This document shows, in pieces, positions 11,880 to 23,469 of a stretch of DNA of 64,000 nucleotides (positions are counted from its first letter, which is position 1; every line of letters starts with the position of its first letter). The translations under genes and the position numbers were made by a program. This stretch comes from Fremontodendron californicum (lineage: Eukaryota > Streptophyta > Magnoliopsida > Malvales > Malvaceae). The stretch is taken from positions 9,946,001 to 10,010,000 of the forward strand of contig JAULJL010000039.1 of the NCBI GenBank assembly GCA_030761205.1, given 5' to 3'. A model generated the notes under the pieces. That model was not told the origin of the DNA. It saw only the letters and a list, made by a program, of their open reading frames with translations, and did no database searches.

Positions 11880-12290
11880 TGCCATGTCAAGCATGCCATG
11901 TCATTCATTCTTTTACCATGTCATAATAGGATTTGCCATGTCATTAACTCATATGCCATGTCATAAATTCTTTTGGCCATGTCATTTAGATTTTTCCATG
12001 TCATTCATTCATATTCCATGCCATTTAGATCTTGCCATGTCAAGCATTCTATGTCATCCATTCATATACCATGTCATTTGGATTTTGCCAGGTCAAGCAT
12101 GTCATATCATTCATTCATATGCCATGACATTCATTCATGTGCCATGTCATTTAGATTATGCCATTTCATTAACTCATATGCCATGTCATTCATTCTTTAT
12201 GTCATGTCATTTAGATTTTTTCCATGTCAAGCATGCCATGTCATTAATTCTTTTACCGTGTCATAATAAAATGTCTGCCTTGCCATGATA
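11880..12290 (+). repeat. CATGTCAT-rich minisatellite inside Tat LTR
   Basis: About 18 irregular copies of GCCATGTCATTCATTC or GCCATGTCATTTAGATT are strung together over 400 bp. The two unit types alternate unevenly, with ACCATG/CCATG variants. The open frames across it on the + strand come from the repeat and are not proteins. Confidence 0.8.
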
Positions 12291-13054
12291 AATATGCATG
12301 TTTGTTGAATTTTTATCGTAGTAACATTTTTGCATATTCATGATCATTTTTTATGATTTTTAAAATACATGAAAAACAAATAATTTTTTTTATAGATCAA
12401 GATTATTCCCGAGTTAAAATAATTCATGAGTTCTCTGTTGGGTCTGCTGGGGAAGATATCATCAATTATCATTTACGACGGAATATCTTTTTCCAAAAAC
12501 GAGGGTGATTCGAAGAATTTCAAAATCAAGGAAAAATTTCAAAATCAAGGAAAAATTCCATGTTTTGCTGAGTTTGTCGGAAAATATGAGAAATTTTATG
12601 TTAATAAATTACGGCTAATTTTCAAATAAAATATGAATATTTTTAAGGGAAATATTTTCAAACACCAAATTTAAAACCAACTTTTACTGAGACTCGAGAT
12701 AACACACGATTAATAAGGTACCGTTTTACGGGCGTTGTGGGGGTGCTAATCCTTCTCCACACGTAACCACACTTATTTTCTCTGGTTCAAAGTGCATACT
12801 TCAAAATTGGTTTTAAAAAATATTTTAATAAATTTTATAAAAAAAAATTTAATAGGTGGCCAATCACACCTAGCCAAAAAAAAATTGGTGGCGACTCCAT
12901 TTCTTTTTCGAGGTTATTTCCAAACCCTCAACCTTTAATTAAGAGGAATTAAGTCATCTTTTTCTCTATTTTTTTCCAATGTCACACTTAAACGAAGACC
13001 GATTGTCCCCGCTACGGGGCATTTTTTTTTGTCGGACTTTTTTAAGGTTGCGAC

Positions 13055-14905
13055 ATGTTGATCTTGACCCTGCCATGACTTTACAACGAAAGCAACTCCA
13101 TGTTCTCTTATGCATCTTTTCCAAGCTATTTGGATACGAAAGGTTTGGCTAGGACATCTAGGAGGAGAAAAAGCATTAACTTGTCTTGGAACCTTAACAG
13201 TATAGTTTCCAAAGCATGTCCCAAATGCTTTCTCACAAATACCAACTAGCTCTTTTGTTCAGCATATGGCTGCAATTGGGTTGGGACTTTCCCTTTCAAA
13301 GCAAACTTTGATTCTCTGAACCCAAATGCCCCAATGTGTACAAGCAAATCTACATGAAAACCAGAAGCTACTGTAGGCTTTGAAATCAATAGAAAGGATC
13401 CAAGATTTGATCCAAAGTAGGATATTAGGTGTCTCAACTCTATCTGCACGAATACCCAATTCAGAGCCAAACCAAACCACCTGTGAAAATTGACACTCCA
13501 GGAAGAAATGATTCAGTGATTCAATATTTCCAGAGCATAAGACACAATATTCTTAATGCTATTGATTCTTCGTGCAATCTCCGATTTAATAGGGAGACAA
13601 TTATTACAAAGCGTCCACAGGAACATGATTATTTTGAAGGGAAGCTTAAGTGCCCACAAGTTGTTCCAAAATTTCTTTGGCCAAAAGACAATATTAGAAT
13701 CCCCCTGTTCCACTTGACGATTTACTTGAGTTAGATGATGAGCCGACTTGACTGTGAATTCCCTATTAAAAGAATATTTCCACACATTTTGTCAGTGCCA
13801 CCAAAATAAGAGAAAGATTTTTTCATAGTATCAGACACTAAATTTTGATCAAGGGAGGAGGTGGCAATTTGTTGATTTCGAGTTCTTCTATTTTGGTCCA
13901 TGACAGTACTCATAGGTGTTAAATTCAACGTCTAGGTTTTTGGGTAGAATGGTCCAGAGATTGAGATCCTACCATCCAAGATGAAAGCTGTTCCTCCACC
14001 CCAAAACTGCCAGTCTAACCCTTGAGAACATAAGTCCCTTCCAAAGAGGATGCTTTTCCAAACCCATGAGTCCCCTGGTTGAGTATGCAGTTCCATGAAA
14101 TTTTTTGTTTGACAATATTTCCTACCCAAAGTTTCATCAAGCAGCCAACTTTCTTTTCTAACAATCTTCCATGCTTGCTTTTCTAAGAGGGCTTGATTCA
14201 TGTTATTTGTTTCTCTATAACCTAATCCCCTAGTGATTTTGGACGACAAAGTTTATCCCAACTTTTAAAATGGATTTTCCTTTCTCCTGTATTATGACCC
14301 CACCAGAAATTCCTACTAATTCTATCAGTTTTTTCACATATGAAAGTAAGGGCCTTGAAGCAATAGAGGTAGTAAATGGGGATGCTCGATAAAGTAGATT
14401 GAATGAGGGTATATCTTCCACCAGTTGACAATAATTTTGTCTTCCAATGGGCAAGTTTAGTGTCAAGTAATGGTTGTAAGAATTTACCTCTGGCTTGGAG
14501 ATGATCAAAATTATATCCTAGATACTTGCCAGGCTTGTTGGTCACCTTCACTTGAAGAATCCTATGGAACATTCTTTTAAATTTGGGGTGGCAGTTCGGA
14601 TAACAACAAAGTTAGATTTTTTGAAATTGATTTTTTGACCTATCATAGCACATAACTGATCCAAAATACTCCTAACTCTGTGGCCTAGGCAGAATTGATT
14701 TGGAGATGTGGTCACTAGGCAGTTTATTCAGATCCATGGTTTGCACAAAATTTCTCATTTCGTCCATGGAGCATACTTCGGGACTGCTAAATATGTGATA
14801 GAAATGTTCTTCAAATAAGCTCTTAATGGCCTATTGATCTTTAACCCATACATTTGATTCATTCTTTATCTTTAAGATCTGATTTTTTACTCTTCTTCTA
14901 TTCAC
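13055..14905 (-). pseudogene. LINE ORF2, C-terminal RT remnant and zf-RVT
   Basis: On the minus strand 14572-14222 encodes LQVKVTNKPGKYLGYNFDHL and FWWGHNTGERKIHFKSWDKL, the standard post-catalytic part of plant LINE RT. 14249-13932 continues it (RGLGYRETNNMNQALLEKQA). 13785-13513 is the zf-RVT domain (VKSAHHLTQ, then WALKLPFKIIMFLWTLCNN). 13480-13246 is the C-terminal tail. Upstream, at about 14650, the text jumps from a pre-RT segment directly to MIGQKINFKKS, which normally follows the catalytic F/YADD motif. The palm with its aspartates is therefore missing. Confidence 0.8.
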
Positions 14906-15900
14906 CACCGTATGATAAAATTTGCTATTTTTTTCTCCCTTAACAATTCAGTTAAGTCTTGATTTTTGCATCCAATGTATCTGTTCCAGTTCCAACAGAT
15001 CCCCAACTTGCCCTTAATTTTTTTTTCTTTCATGGCTGCATCAACATCAGTGAGATTGAGTTGGGCTGTCTCTAAGGCCTTTTCGAGATCATGTTTCCTT
15101 TTTTTCAAATTACCAAAACAATCTTTGTTCCATTTTCTTAAAGCTTCTTTTGTGATCTTGAGTTTTGCTACCAGTGCATAAGTAGGAGACCCCTCAATTC
15201 GGTTTGACCAAGCTTCCTTAATGATCTCTTTGCATTGAGGGTGAAGTAACCACATAGCCTCAAATTTATAAGGTCTTCTAGTGAAGAACATTTTTTTTAT
15301 TTGTGAAAAGAAGCAATAGCCCGTGATCTGATCTAAGAACAGGAGGCAAATTAAGTAGAGATGCTTGCTAGAACATTTCAAGCCACTTAGAATTGCAAAA
15401 TGCTCTATCTAAGCTTTCCCTTATTACCTCCTCACCTTTCCTGTTATTGGTCCATGTAAAGAATCGACCTGTCGTAGGGATCTCAAATAGGTTGCAGTGG
15501 TTTAAATAGTCTCTAAAAGTAGAGTGCCCTTTAATGTTATTATGAGTCAGTGAGAATTTTTCAAAGGAAGCAAGAACCTGATTGAAATCCCCAAGAATGA
15601 CCCAACTATCATCCCCCACTTGATCAACAATAGATTTCAGTTGGTTCCATACTTCTTGTCTATGATTTAAATCTGGGTGACCATAACATCAAGTAAGCCA
15701 GAAGAAATTTCCTTCCTCATCATACACAACAAAATGCATAATATTGTTATTGCTAATAATCGGGGTTACATTAGTAGAGATATCCCACATAGCAAATAGA
15801 CCCCCACTTTTCCCAACATTAAACTCCCTCATACCCTAGAAAGTCCCATCTTTTAGCCATAATAACCAACCTATCTTTTCGTTTTTTTAGTTTCCATGGA
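14902..15900 (-). pseudogene. LINE ORF2, APE-type endonuclease and linker
   Basis: 15619-15368 (minus) encodes WVILGDFNQVL, FFTWTNNRKGEEVIRESLDR and FCNSKW: the GDFN and SxLDR signatures of the exonuclease/endonuclease/phosphatase family. 15850-15620 supplies the earlier part (GGLFAMWDISTNV, FVVYDEEGNFFWLT) with a stop after it. 15381-14902 is the linker between endonuclease and RT (KLKITKEALRKWNKDCFGNL). In a live LINE this nicks the target DNA. Here it is broken by stops. Confidence 0.8.
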
Positions 15901-16738
15901 AAAACAAAAGTGTGGTTTGTATTTATGGATCATTTGGTGAAACTGGTGAACAACTACGGGCTGACCCAAACCCCTTGTATTCCAACTTAAGATATTCATG
16001 GGTCCTGTGGAGGCTGTTTAGGGACAGCCTGCCTGAACCCCCACGCAGCAAAGATATTTCCATCATCATCCCTAACTTCCAGATTCCAGCGCATTCTTCT
16101 GACCTGTCATCTTTCTTCTAATTCTTCCCCACTATCTGAACTTTCCCTTTTCCTCTTACTCTCGATATTGTTCTGGCTTTGTGTCTCCTTCTTATCCTGA
16201 TCGTCCCTTACTTTATATGATTCATCAGTCTCTTCTTCTTTGCGGGATTATTGTTGATGGTAATTTTCCTTAAGAGAGAATATGTTTGTTACATTTTGCA
16301 TTTCTTGTGAGTCGGTACCTTGGTGGCTTGAGTTTTGAAGATTCTGAATATTATCATCTTTGGGAGCTTCACTGATGTTGCGACCCATTTCACTATTCCC
16401 TAGATCAACTTCTAGATTTTGATATTAAAATTGTTCCTCCTTCTCAATATTTTTCCAACCAACATTGAATCAAAGTTTCCTGTTCATGCTCATCAATCTC
16501 AATTCTGAAAGTCTCAGGCCTAAAGCAAGATTCTAGACTTCTACCAGATCTAAGCTCTGTTCTTCTTTCAGCCATTTTGCTACTTTCCGCTCCATCACTG
16601 GGACTCCATAATACTAGTTTAGCATTTGTGAAAAAAGTCTCCCCACTCTCAAGTTCAATCCATCGGGGTTCACTAGTGATGGGTTGAGAAAAAGGATCAA
16701 AAGGGTCTTGTATTTCAAGATAGATGTGGGGGGGTAGT

Positions 16739-17842
16739 CTAATCAGTGGTAGCTATTTCTTGTTGTTCTTCACCTGGTCTATGATTTTCAAGAACCCCAA
16801 CGTTTGTAGTAGCAAGGACCCAAGGTGAAGGATCAATAGCAACAAGATCATTTGTTCTTTTAGGAGGCAAAATGTTGAGAGGCTCGGGCATTATATGATC
16901 CAAACCATTATGATCCACTAAATCCGTTCTATAGAAAATTCTTGTGGTTCTTCTACTACTTCTATTACTAAAAGCTCTGACCTTATTCACAAAGAGAACA
17001 TGAGAAAGATCAATACCTGTTTCACAATCAAATCTTGTTGCAATGTCTTCCATTTGGTCACCAATCATTCTTTCCACATCAGAGTTGTCCAAAATGCAGT
17101 TAGGAAATGTATGACCGATTCTACCATAATTTCTACAAAATTTACAAATTCTCTCATACCTGAAGTCCACCTAGAATTTGACCCCGTCATCACCTCTGAT
17201 GAAACAGCCCATTATCAGTGGGAGCCATGGATTAAACCAGGCGCATACTCTCGTAAATCTTATATTCCTTGGAATGGTGTTTTGCCAGTCAACCGATATC
17301 ACGTCTCCTACTACATTAGCAATTCTGGAAGTAGATTGTGGTGCTTGATACTCAAGTGGAAGGCCCCAAATCTGAATCCAAATAGGCGAAGAGGAGAAAA
17401 TGAGATCTCCTAGCACCATATTCGGTCTCTATCTATCAAACACAAATGACCCTCCTTCCAGCGACCAAGGGCTCTCATTCCATATAAATTCCATATCAAT
17501 AATGTCTTCAAAATGAAAGATGTAGAAATTATCCTCCCTTCCCACAATAGTAACTCTTCCTCTTAATCTCCATGCAGTGTTGACAATCCTTTGAACTGTT
17601 CTAGGAGAGAACTCTCTAATATCCAGCAAATAGGCGACTAAACAGTGCTGCCAGAAAGTTCTTTGTAGAGCAATTTCTTCAACTTCAAACTGTATTAAAG
17701 GACCTATTCTTTCCCTTTATCGGGCTTCTGGGTTCGGGAAGGAGAAGTGACCCAAATCACGATGTTCTTCATTGTCACTGGCTGAAATAGAGTCCTCACT
17801 TTCAGACCAACTAACTTCTCTCCAATTTGTAGAACGCACCAT
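16739..17842 (-). pseudogene. LINE ORF1: DUF4283 with zinc-knuckle
   Basis: The likely start ATG is at 17842 (MVRSTNWREVSWSESEDS). A stop follows within about 50 residues. 17629-17429 and 17419-17171 carry a DUF4283 domain (VNTAWRLRGRVTIVGRED, FIWNESPWSLEGGSFVFDR, IWIQIWGLPLEYQ). 17170-16739 begins with a Cys-His cluster, CKFCRNYGRIGHTFPNC. The spacing is CX2CX7HX4C rather than the usual CX2CX4HX4C. The likely role is nucleic-acid binding in the LINE particle. ORF1 may originally have extended further left (16000-16740), where no open frame remains. Confidence 0.75.
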
Positions 17843-18000
17843 TTTTCTTTTATGGGGGGATGCACTTAGTGGAACTATCTTTTCCTGGAGCAAAGAAAGG
17901 CGAGGGAGAAGGACAAGGACCTTTCCTATTTAAAGGCAATCAGAGGTTGTTTAGATCTTTTTGCCTCCAAGGATGATCATGACGATCAGAAACATCTAGA

Positions 18001-19338
18001 TCCATTTTTTCCATAGTAGTAGAAAACCCAAACAAAATTTTGAAACTGTGAAAATCAAAGAACTAGGGAAACTGATTGGGCTAAGCAAGGATGGGCATGC
18101 AAATGGGAAAACTAGACGGCTAAGAAATGATTACAACTTGTAAAATCGAGAGATAACAAATAAGATTAAAAAAGAAGAACCAATACACTAACCCTACGTG
18201 TTCGTGTGCCGAACGGAAAAGGAAAATACTATGGAAGCCCAAAAGCCAATCCTTATAATCAGGATAAAATAAGAGCAGAGATTAAAGATTGTGAAATATT
18301 TTGTAGAAATTTAAAAGGAAAACCGAAGATTAGAGGGACAGAATCTAGATTAGATAACTTAAAGCAGAGATTTTGTAAACACGAGTAAGTTGAAAAGTCT
18401 AAAAGAGGAAAAAGATAGCCAAAAAGATTTCATAGTCGCTACGCTCAGAAGAAGAAGAAGAAAATGTTTGAAGACGACATGGGAATGGGGAGAGGAAGAA
18501 GAAGAAGAAGAATCGACAAGGAAGATTTTAGCGTTTTGAAAGAAATCGGGTTGAGAGGATTGGTAAAGTAAGAGTGACAGTCCAGAGGAGAACTTTCACT
18601 TTGTTTTCAAGAGTAACACTTGCATGTATTTGCAATAGTAAATTTTCAAGACTTGGAAGCTGTCTATACAGCTCTTTGTCATACTGTTTGGTGAAATTCG
18701 GAGTTTAATTCAGTTAGTTAATATAGTTATTTTTAAGATGTGACATCCAGTAGATATATTATTCGAATCTCAACATTTGTAATCTTTTTCTCTATCCTTA
18801 CACTGCGACTTTCTTTATACAAATATACGTGGATGTAATGTAATACTTATTGATAAGGCTTTTAGAAATTTCTCGCAACTTTAATATCCTTTTCCAACTC
18901 CAACTACAAAGATTTGGCACCTTAATTTGCCAAAAGAAGGATCTCTTCAAAAGGTATGGATGAATTCAAGCAACCCAAAGGAAATGAGAATTATAAAAAT
19001 ATAGTCTAAATATGTTTTAAAATGCATGTCATAACTCATAATCCAGACTTTCAGATTCTTCAATCCTAATCTTCCCTCATTCTTAGTAATGCAAATGAAT
19101 TCCTAAATCAAGTTTGCACCTTTGGCATCATCTTTCTTACCTTTTCATAAAAAAAGTTGAACATAATTGATTGATTTTTTGGATTACTTTCCCGACAAGA
19201 TAAATAAAAAACACCAAAAATTTTGTAAACTTAAAAAGAATTGATTGGATTAGATATTGTAAACGACCAGCATAAGATAATCTTTTGAAACCCCAACTGT
19301 TAATCCTCCTTAATATTTTTTGAATTAAGGGATCACGT
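18001..19338. other. Non-coding, LINE 5' flank and unassigned DNA
   Basis: GAAGAAGAAG-type purine tracts (18445-18520) probably belong to the LINE 5' untranslated region. From about 18600 to 19338 I recognise no gene, RNA or repeat family. Confidence 0.5.
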
Positions 19339-19480
19339 TAGGAATGTCAATAGAGAGGGACGGGGCGGGGATTGTCTGATCCATCTCCGTCACACTCTTG
19401 CATGAATGTTGAAAACATTCACTTTCATGGATGCGGTTACATCCATAATCACTTCACACTGCTCCACCCCACTTTTTTAT
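19339..19480 (+). mobile_element. Single terminus of a hAT-type element (GGGACGGGG arm)
   Basis: TAGGAATGTCAA followed by GAGGGACGGGGCGGGG matches the left ends of the hAT-type elements elsewhere in this window (TAGGGATGGCAA then a GC-rich run). A GC-rich echo (TGGATGCGGTTACATCC, ACTGCTCCACCCC) extends to about 19475. No matching right end or 8-bp duplication was found, so this is one arm only. Confidence 0.45.
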
Positions 19481-20706
19481 TAATTATTTTTAATTTAATA
19501 TTGTAAAAAGATATATTATAATTTATTCATGAACATAATTTTTAATATATATAATTTGTTAGTATATATATAATATACATATATATAAAGTATTAATTTT
19601 TTGACACGTGCTATGAATGTGATTAATATCAAATTACAATTTAATAAATTAATTTAATAATTTTTATAGTAAAAAATTAAAATAATCATCATGGTACTAA
19701 ATTAAATTTAAATTTAAATTCAAAATATAAATATAAATAAATATAACAAAAAAATTAAAGTGTAATTCCAATATAAAAAATAAATATCTAATCTTTCTCT
19801 ATTTTTGATTTTTCTATTTAGAATTTTTTTTTTTTTTTCAAATCGTCTAGTATTAAGTCATCTTCATCCTCTTCTTCTTGATATTTCTTCTTATTCTTTT
19901 TATTTGTGTTTTTTTCATTCTAAAAAATCATATTTTATCACAATCAAATCGAATTTCGCAATTTTTTCTTTTTGTTTTTTCACGAGCTTTCTTTTTCGAT
20001 TTTTTTTGTGGTGCATCACAATCAAAATATTTATCCCAAAGTTTCCTTACGTTAGTAGGTTCACAATGGTATAATATTATAGCAAATAATTTTCGAAATG
20101 CTTTTGGCATTTGATATGTTTGTTGCTTCAGTCAAACATTTAGTGATACTTCATCCGATTGTAAAATACCTCTTTTCTCTGCTGCTTGTTTAAATGACAA
20201 ATATTGTATTCCAGCAACTGTTAATAAATCTTGAAGCGAAGTAGGCTCTCTAACATGATTCAACAAAAGTCTTAGATAAAATATTTCACCTTCTTTTGGA
20301 TTTGCACTATTTATGTGACCAATCACAATTCTACTTTGTCTTTCTGTCCAGTTTTGATTTTGCTTGTTCTATACATAGTGCTCGGAAAATTCTCTATACA
20401 AATACTTTCTTGCATTACTATTATTGGGCACATGTTTCAAAATATTCTGTCAACATCGTTCTTGACACATGATCCTATATAAGATATTTTGCAAGTTTTG
20501 ATTTTTCCAATAATACACAACTTGTTGATTTGGGAGATGTAACTGCAAGTTTATGACTGGAGGAAACATTTCATTCAACTCAAACTGGAAAATTCTCCAT
20601 ATAGCTTCTTGAGGAGATACTCATCTTGCATCTTGAAATTGTTTTATTTTGTCAATGATATTATTCTCATCATCTTGTGCGATATAAACATCAACTTTAT
20701 CATGCC

Positions 20707-20709
<3 letters not shown>

Positions 20710-20761
<52 letters not shown>
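20710..20761. repeat. (TA)n microsatellite
   Basis: A run of about 26 TA dinucleotides lies inside the Helitron relic. Confidence 0.95.
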
Positions 20762-20762
<1 letters not shown>

Positions 20763-22238
20763 TTGTAAAGGTACTACTGCTTTCATCCCTGAACATATCT
20801 CAATATTTATGTGACAATTATATCTGTTAAAAGATAAGGATTATTTGGTGCAATCCATCTATTGTCAATAATTTTCTTCGTTATCTTCACTGACGAACCA
20901 TTTGCTCTTCTTCTATATATTGGGTATCCATATTTTCCTTGCAATGTCTGTGAACAAAAAGCTCCAGGATAGTGGAACTTTCATTTATCAGCAAGCATGC
21001 ATGATTTGGTACTTCCGTATTTTCCATAAGGGCCATGTATCATGTTTTTCACGACAAATTCATATAGCTCTGGATAAAGTTCTTTATCTGGAAATTCTGC
21101 ACAAACATATCTATCAAATTGATCTTGAAATAAAATCGTGTATCCTTCTTGTAATATGATGAGCATGTGGAAGTCATCTTTTCTGAAATTCAATAACATG
21201 GACATGTGCTGCACCTTTTATGAAGATTTCTTTTTTGAAGAGCTGCTCTTTGAGATCTTATAGTTTAGCACGAAATATTCTAGAAGTCAGATCTGGTCTA
21301 TCTTGAGCAAACCTTCTTTATGTTCATTTGTAATTTCCTTCCATTATGGATTACATGTCATAGTTATAAAAAGGTCTGGCTTGCCAAAACGTTGTACCAA
21401 AGTCATTGCATCATAGTATCTGCGTCGCATATGTCTTTAGGAACACCAATAAAAGTTTTAAGGAAGAACTATCCTCTTTCCCACTTGATTTCCTCTTGCT
21501 TCTCCAGCTATTACACCATCAACAATTCCCTGATATAATTCATATCGAATCTTTGATTGATTTGTCCAGTGAAAATCAAGACTCGTTGTTTCAATCTTAA
21601 TGTGCACATCTACGACAAATTGTTGAAACAATCGTCCAACAAAGAAGTATATAATTATTGATATTTCAAATTCTTTGATCTGAAATTTGAAACGATAATA
21701 TTTCTTTATTGACACATTTCTACTCCTTTCCGCAACAATTCCTGAAATATTAAACAAATTTTAGAGTTTAATACTTTAAGTACCAATTTAACAATAAAAC
21801 ATAAGATTATTATAACATATATAACATCAATAAGTTAAAGAAATTGACAATTTCAAATGCTGAAAATATGATATAAATATATAAATTAATGATACCATTT
21901 ATAGTAAAAAATCAATAAATTTAATAAATATTTAATTTATAATCATAACTTTATTAAGTAAAATCAAATTTTGTGATGACACCACATTGCTTGATTTGTT
22001 ATTTTAGGAATAACCTGTATGCATTACCTATAATATTATATTTCTTCTCAAATACTTTTCAAACTAAAGCCACTAAAAAACAAAGTCTGCAAATGCATGA
22101 TAAAAAGAAAAGAAAAAAAAAATGTACTGCTAACGTAAAATATTATAATTCACGCAATAGTTGTTACTATTTTTTTTTGTATATATAAAAAATCTTTAGG
22201 CTTAAGCTATATATAAGGTAGATAGTTATATATAAAAA

Positions 22239-22417
22239 AGAGTTTATATTTGATACACTGACAGTGTATAAATTTATACATCGTCAGTGAACCAAATGAC
22301 GTCACCTCATTAAAAAATATCTATATTTATTTTTAAATTTTTTTAATAAAGTGACATCATCTAGTTCATTAACAGTGTATAGATTTATATACGGTCAGTG
22401 TATCAAATATAAACTCT
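22239..22417. mobile_element. Palindromic MITE (179 bp) inside Helitron relic
   Basis: The ends are long inverted repeats. The left arm is AGAGTTTATATTTGATACAC then TGACAGTGTATAAATTTATAC; the right arm is its near-complement ending ATCAAATATAAACTCT. About 45-50 bp pair, with a short AT-rich centre containing a second inverted pair (AAATGACGTCACCTC / GTGACATCATCTAGTT). The flanks show a possible but imperfect 7-8 bp duplication (ATAAAAA / ATAAAGA). The superfamily cannot be fixed from these ends. Confidence 0.8.
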
Positions 22418-23469
22418 ATAAAGAATATCAAGTTCTAATTGATGTGTTACTTACTATTTCCTAAATTAAAATTAATTAGTATGATTTAGGGTAAAACAGT
22501 TTGTTATATATGATAGAAATAATAATAATAATAAATTATTAAATAAAATTTATAAAAAAATAAACATACAATAATTTTAAAAAATATTAAATTTATATCA
22601 ATTACCTTCACATTCTCCTTCAAAAATTCCTTATGTTGTACAAAAAATGGTGGTATATTTTCAATTGTTGCTCCATTATCATTATCATCATTCAAATTGA
22701 CCTTCTTGATATTTTGATGCCAACCAACTTCTCCATTTGGAAAGAGTATAGGGTGCTGCAAGGGATCATAACAATCAAAACAATGTTTAACTCCATGTCA
22801 TTTTCCTGAATGAGCATGACTATGATATTTCTTTCAAATGAAATGCTTGAGTTGTTTCCTTCAACCCATATAGCAGCAACTTAATATACAGATAGACAAT
22901 TATAAATTCGTTGATCTAGATTAGCATTTGCTGCAATATGAATTTCAAAATTCTAAAAAGAAGATATATCCTTTAATCTTTGCAAGACTTGGGCATATGG
23001 ATTTTCTTCTAAAAATTTTATTAGCATCGTCACAATTTTTGCACTTAAATGTGCATTGTGTTGTGTTCTCATTCTATTTTGAAGTTCATTACCGGTGTCA
23101 TAAAAATATAGCTGAAAATAATATGAATTATTTTCGTCTAAAACCAATGATGGAAAGATCATAATATATTTGCCTAGATAACTTGTCTTGAAGATGCAAG
23201 ATCTTTATCTAATCTAACTCCAAAAGATGTGAATGAGAACATATTATTGAAAGATCTAATGTTCTTTCGAAATTCAATGGCCTCTTTGGTTTGAGATGCA
23301 AACAAATGATATAATTGTTCAAGAAAAAAAGTGGTAGCCAGTTTCACTTGACCAGTTTGACAACAAAAAGAATGAGTCTCATATTGAAACTTTTTAGCAC
23401 CACAGTAGTTACAACACTGAACTTTCTTTAACTTATATAATGAAGAAAGCGAAGGAGTACACAATGTTT

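Larger units (their letters stand above)
1..13054 (+). mobile_element. Ty3/gypsy LTR retrotransposon, Tat/Ogre type (5' part outside window)
   Basis: A degenerate gag-pol reading direction runs from base 1 to about 5128, followed by a non-coding spacer, a polypurine tract at 8041-8053 and a 3' LTR at 8054-13054. The order protease, RT, RNase H, second (archaeal-type) RNase H, integrase, a very long 3' untranslated region and an LTR near 5 kb is characteristic of the Tat/Ogre lineage. The coding part is broken by many stops and frameshifts, so the element cannot move on its own. Its 5' LTR, primer-binding site and most of gag lie left of the window. The sequence to its right is a minus-strand LINE, so the element probably inserted into that LINE. 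The 5 bases after the LTR (TGTTG, 13055-13059) are the expected target duplication, but the left copy is not in view. Confidence 0.88.
8054..13054 (+). repeat. 3' LTR of Tat element (~5.0 kb)
   Basis: The LTR starts TGTAGACACC right after the polypurine tract and is taken to end at GGTTGCGACA (13054), giving short inverted ends TGT/ACA. Just before the end it carries GGTGGCGACTCC and a GTCCCCGCTACGGGG block, often seen near Tat LTR ends. It has no coding capacity. It includes short AGTCAAC repeats (8180-8260), degenerate repeats (8880-9390) and a CATGTCAT-rich minisatellite (11880-12290). The right limit is inferred from the TG...CA rule and from LINE sequence beginning just after, because the 5' LTR is not available for comparison. 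Confidence 0.75.
13055..18000 (-). mobile_element. L1-like LINE, internally deleted
   Basis: Reading on the minus strand from about 17842 leftward gives ORF1 (DUF4283 plus zinc knuckle), then APE-type endonuclease, a truncated RT and the zinc-binding RT-associated domain (zf-RVT). The 3' end of the LINE is not seen: it stops at the Tat LTR at 13054/13055, so the remainder probably lies left of the Tat element, outside the window. The 5' limit is uncertain; purine-rich, non-coding sequence continues to about 18540. Stops and frameshifts are frequent. Confidence 0.85.
19920..23464 (-). pseudogene. Helitron Rep/helicase gene (decayed, helicase truncated)
   Basis: On the minus strand the blocks are, in order: 23464-23174 with QCCNYCGAKKFQYE (N-terminal Cys motif); 23162-22953 with YFQLYFYDTGNELQNRM; 22761-22600 with HPILFPNGEVGWHQNI; 21757-21458 with FVVDVHIKIETTSLDF and IRYELYQGIVDGV (Helitron-like N domain); 21214-20981 with FPDKELYPELYEFVVK and MIHGPYGK; about 20570-20480 with LQLHLPNQQVVYYW; 20400-20132 with IGHINSANPKEGEIFYLRLL; and 20110-19960 with MPKAFRKLFAIILYHCEPT. 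This is the order of plant Helitron RepHel proteins. The helicase stops near 20020 with no ATPase core, and many stops occur. Helitrons replicate by rolling circle; this copy is dead. Confidence 0.85.

Noticed and set aside
11884..12288. 134-codon open frame in the Tat LTR
   Set aside because: It spans only the CATGTCAT minisatellite and is periodic.
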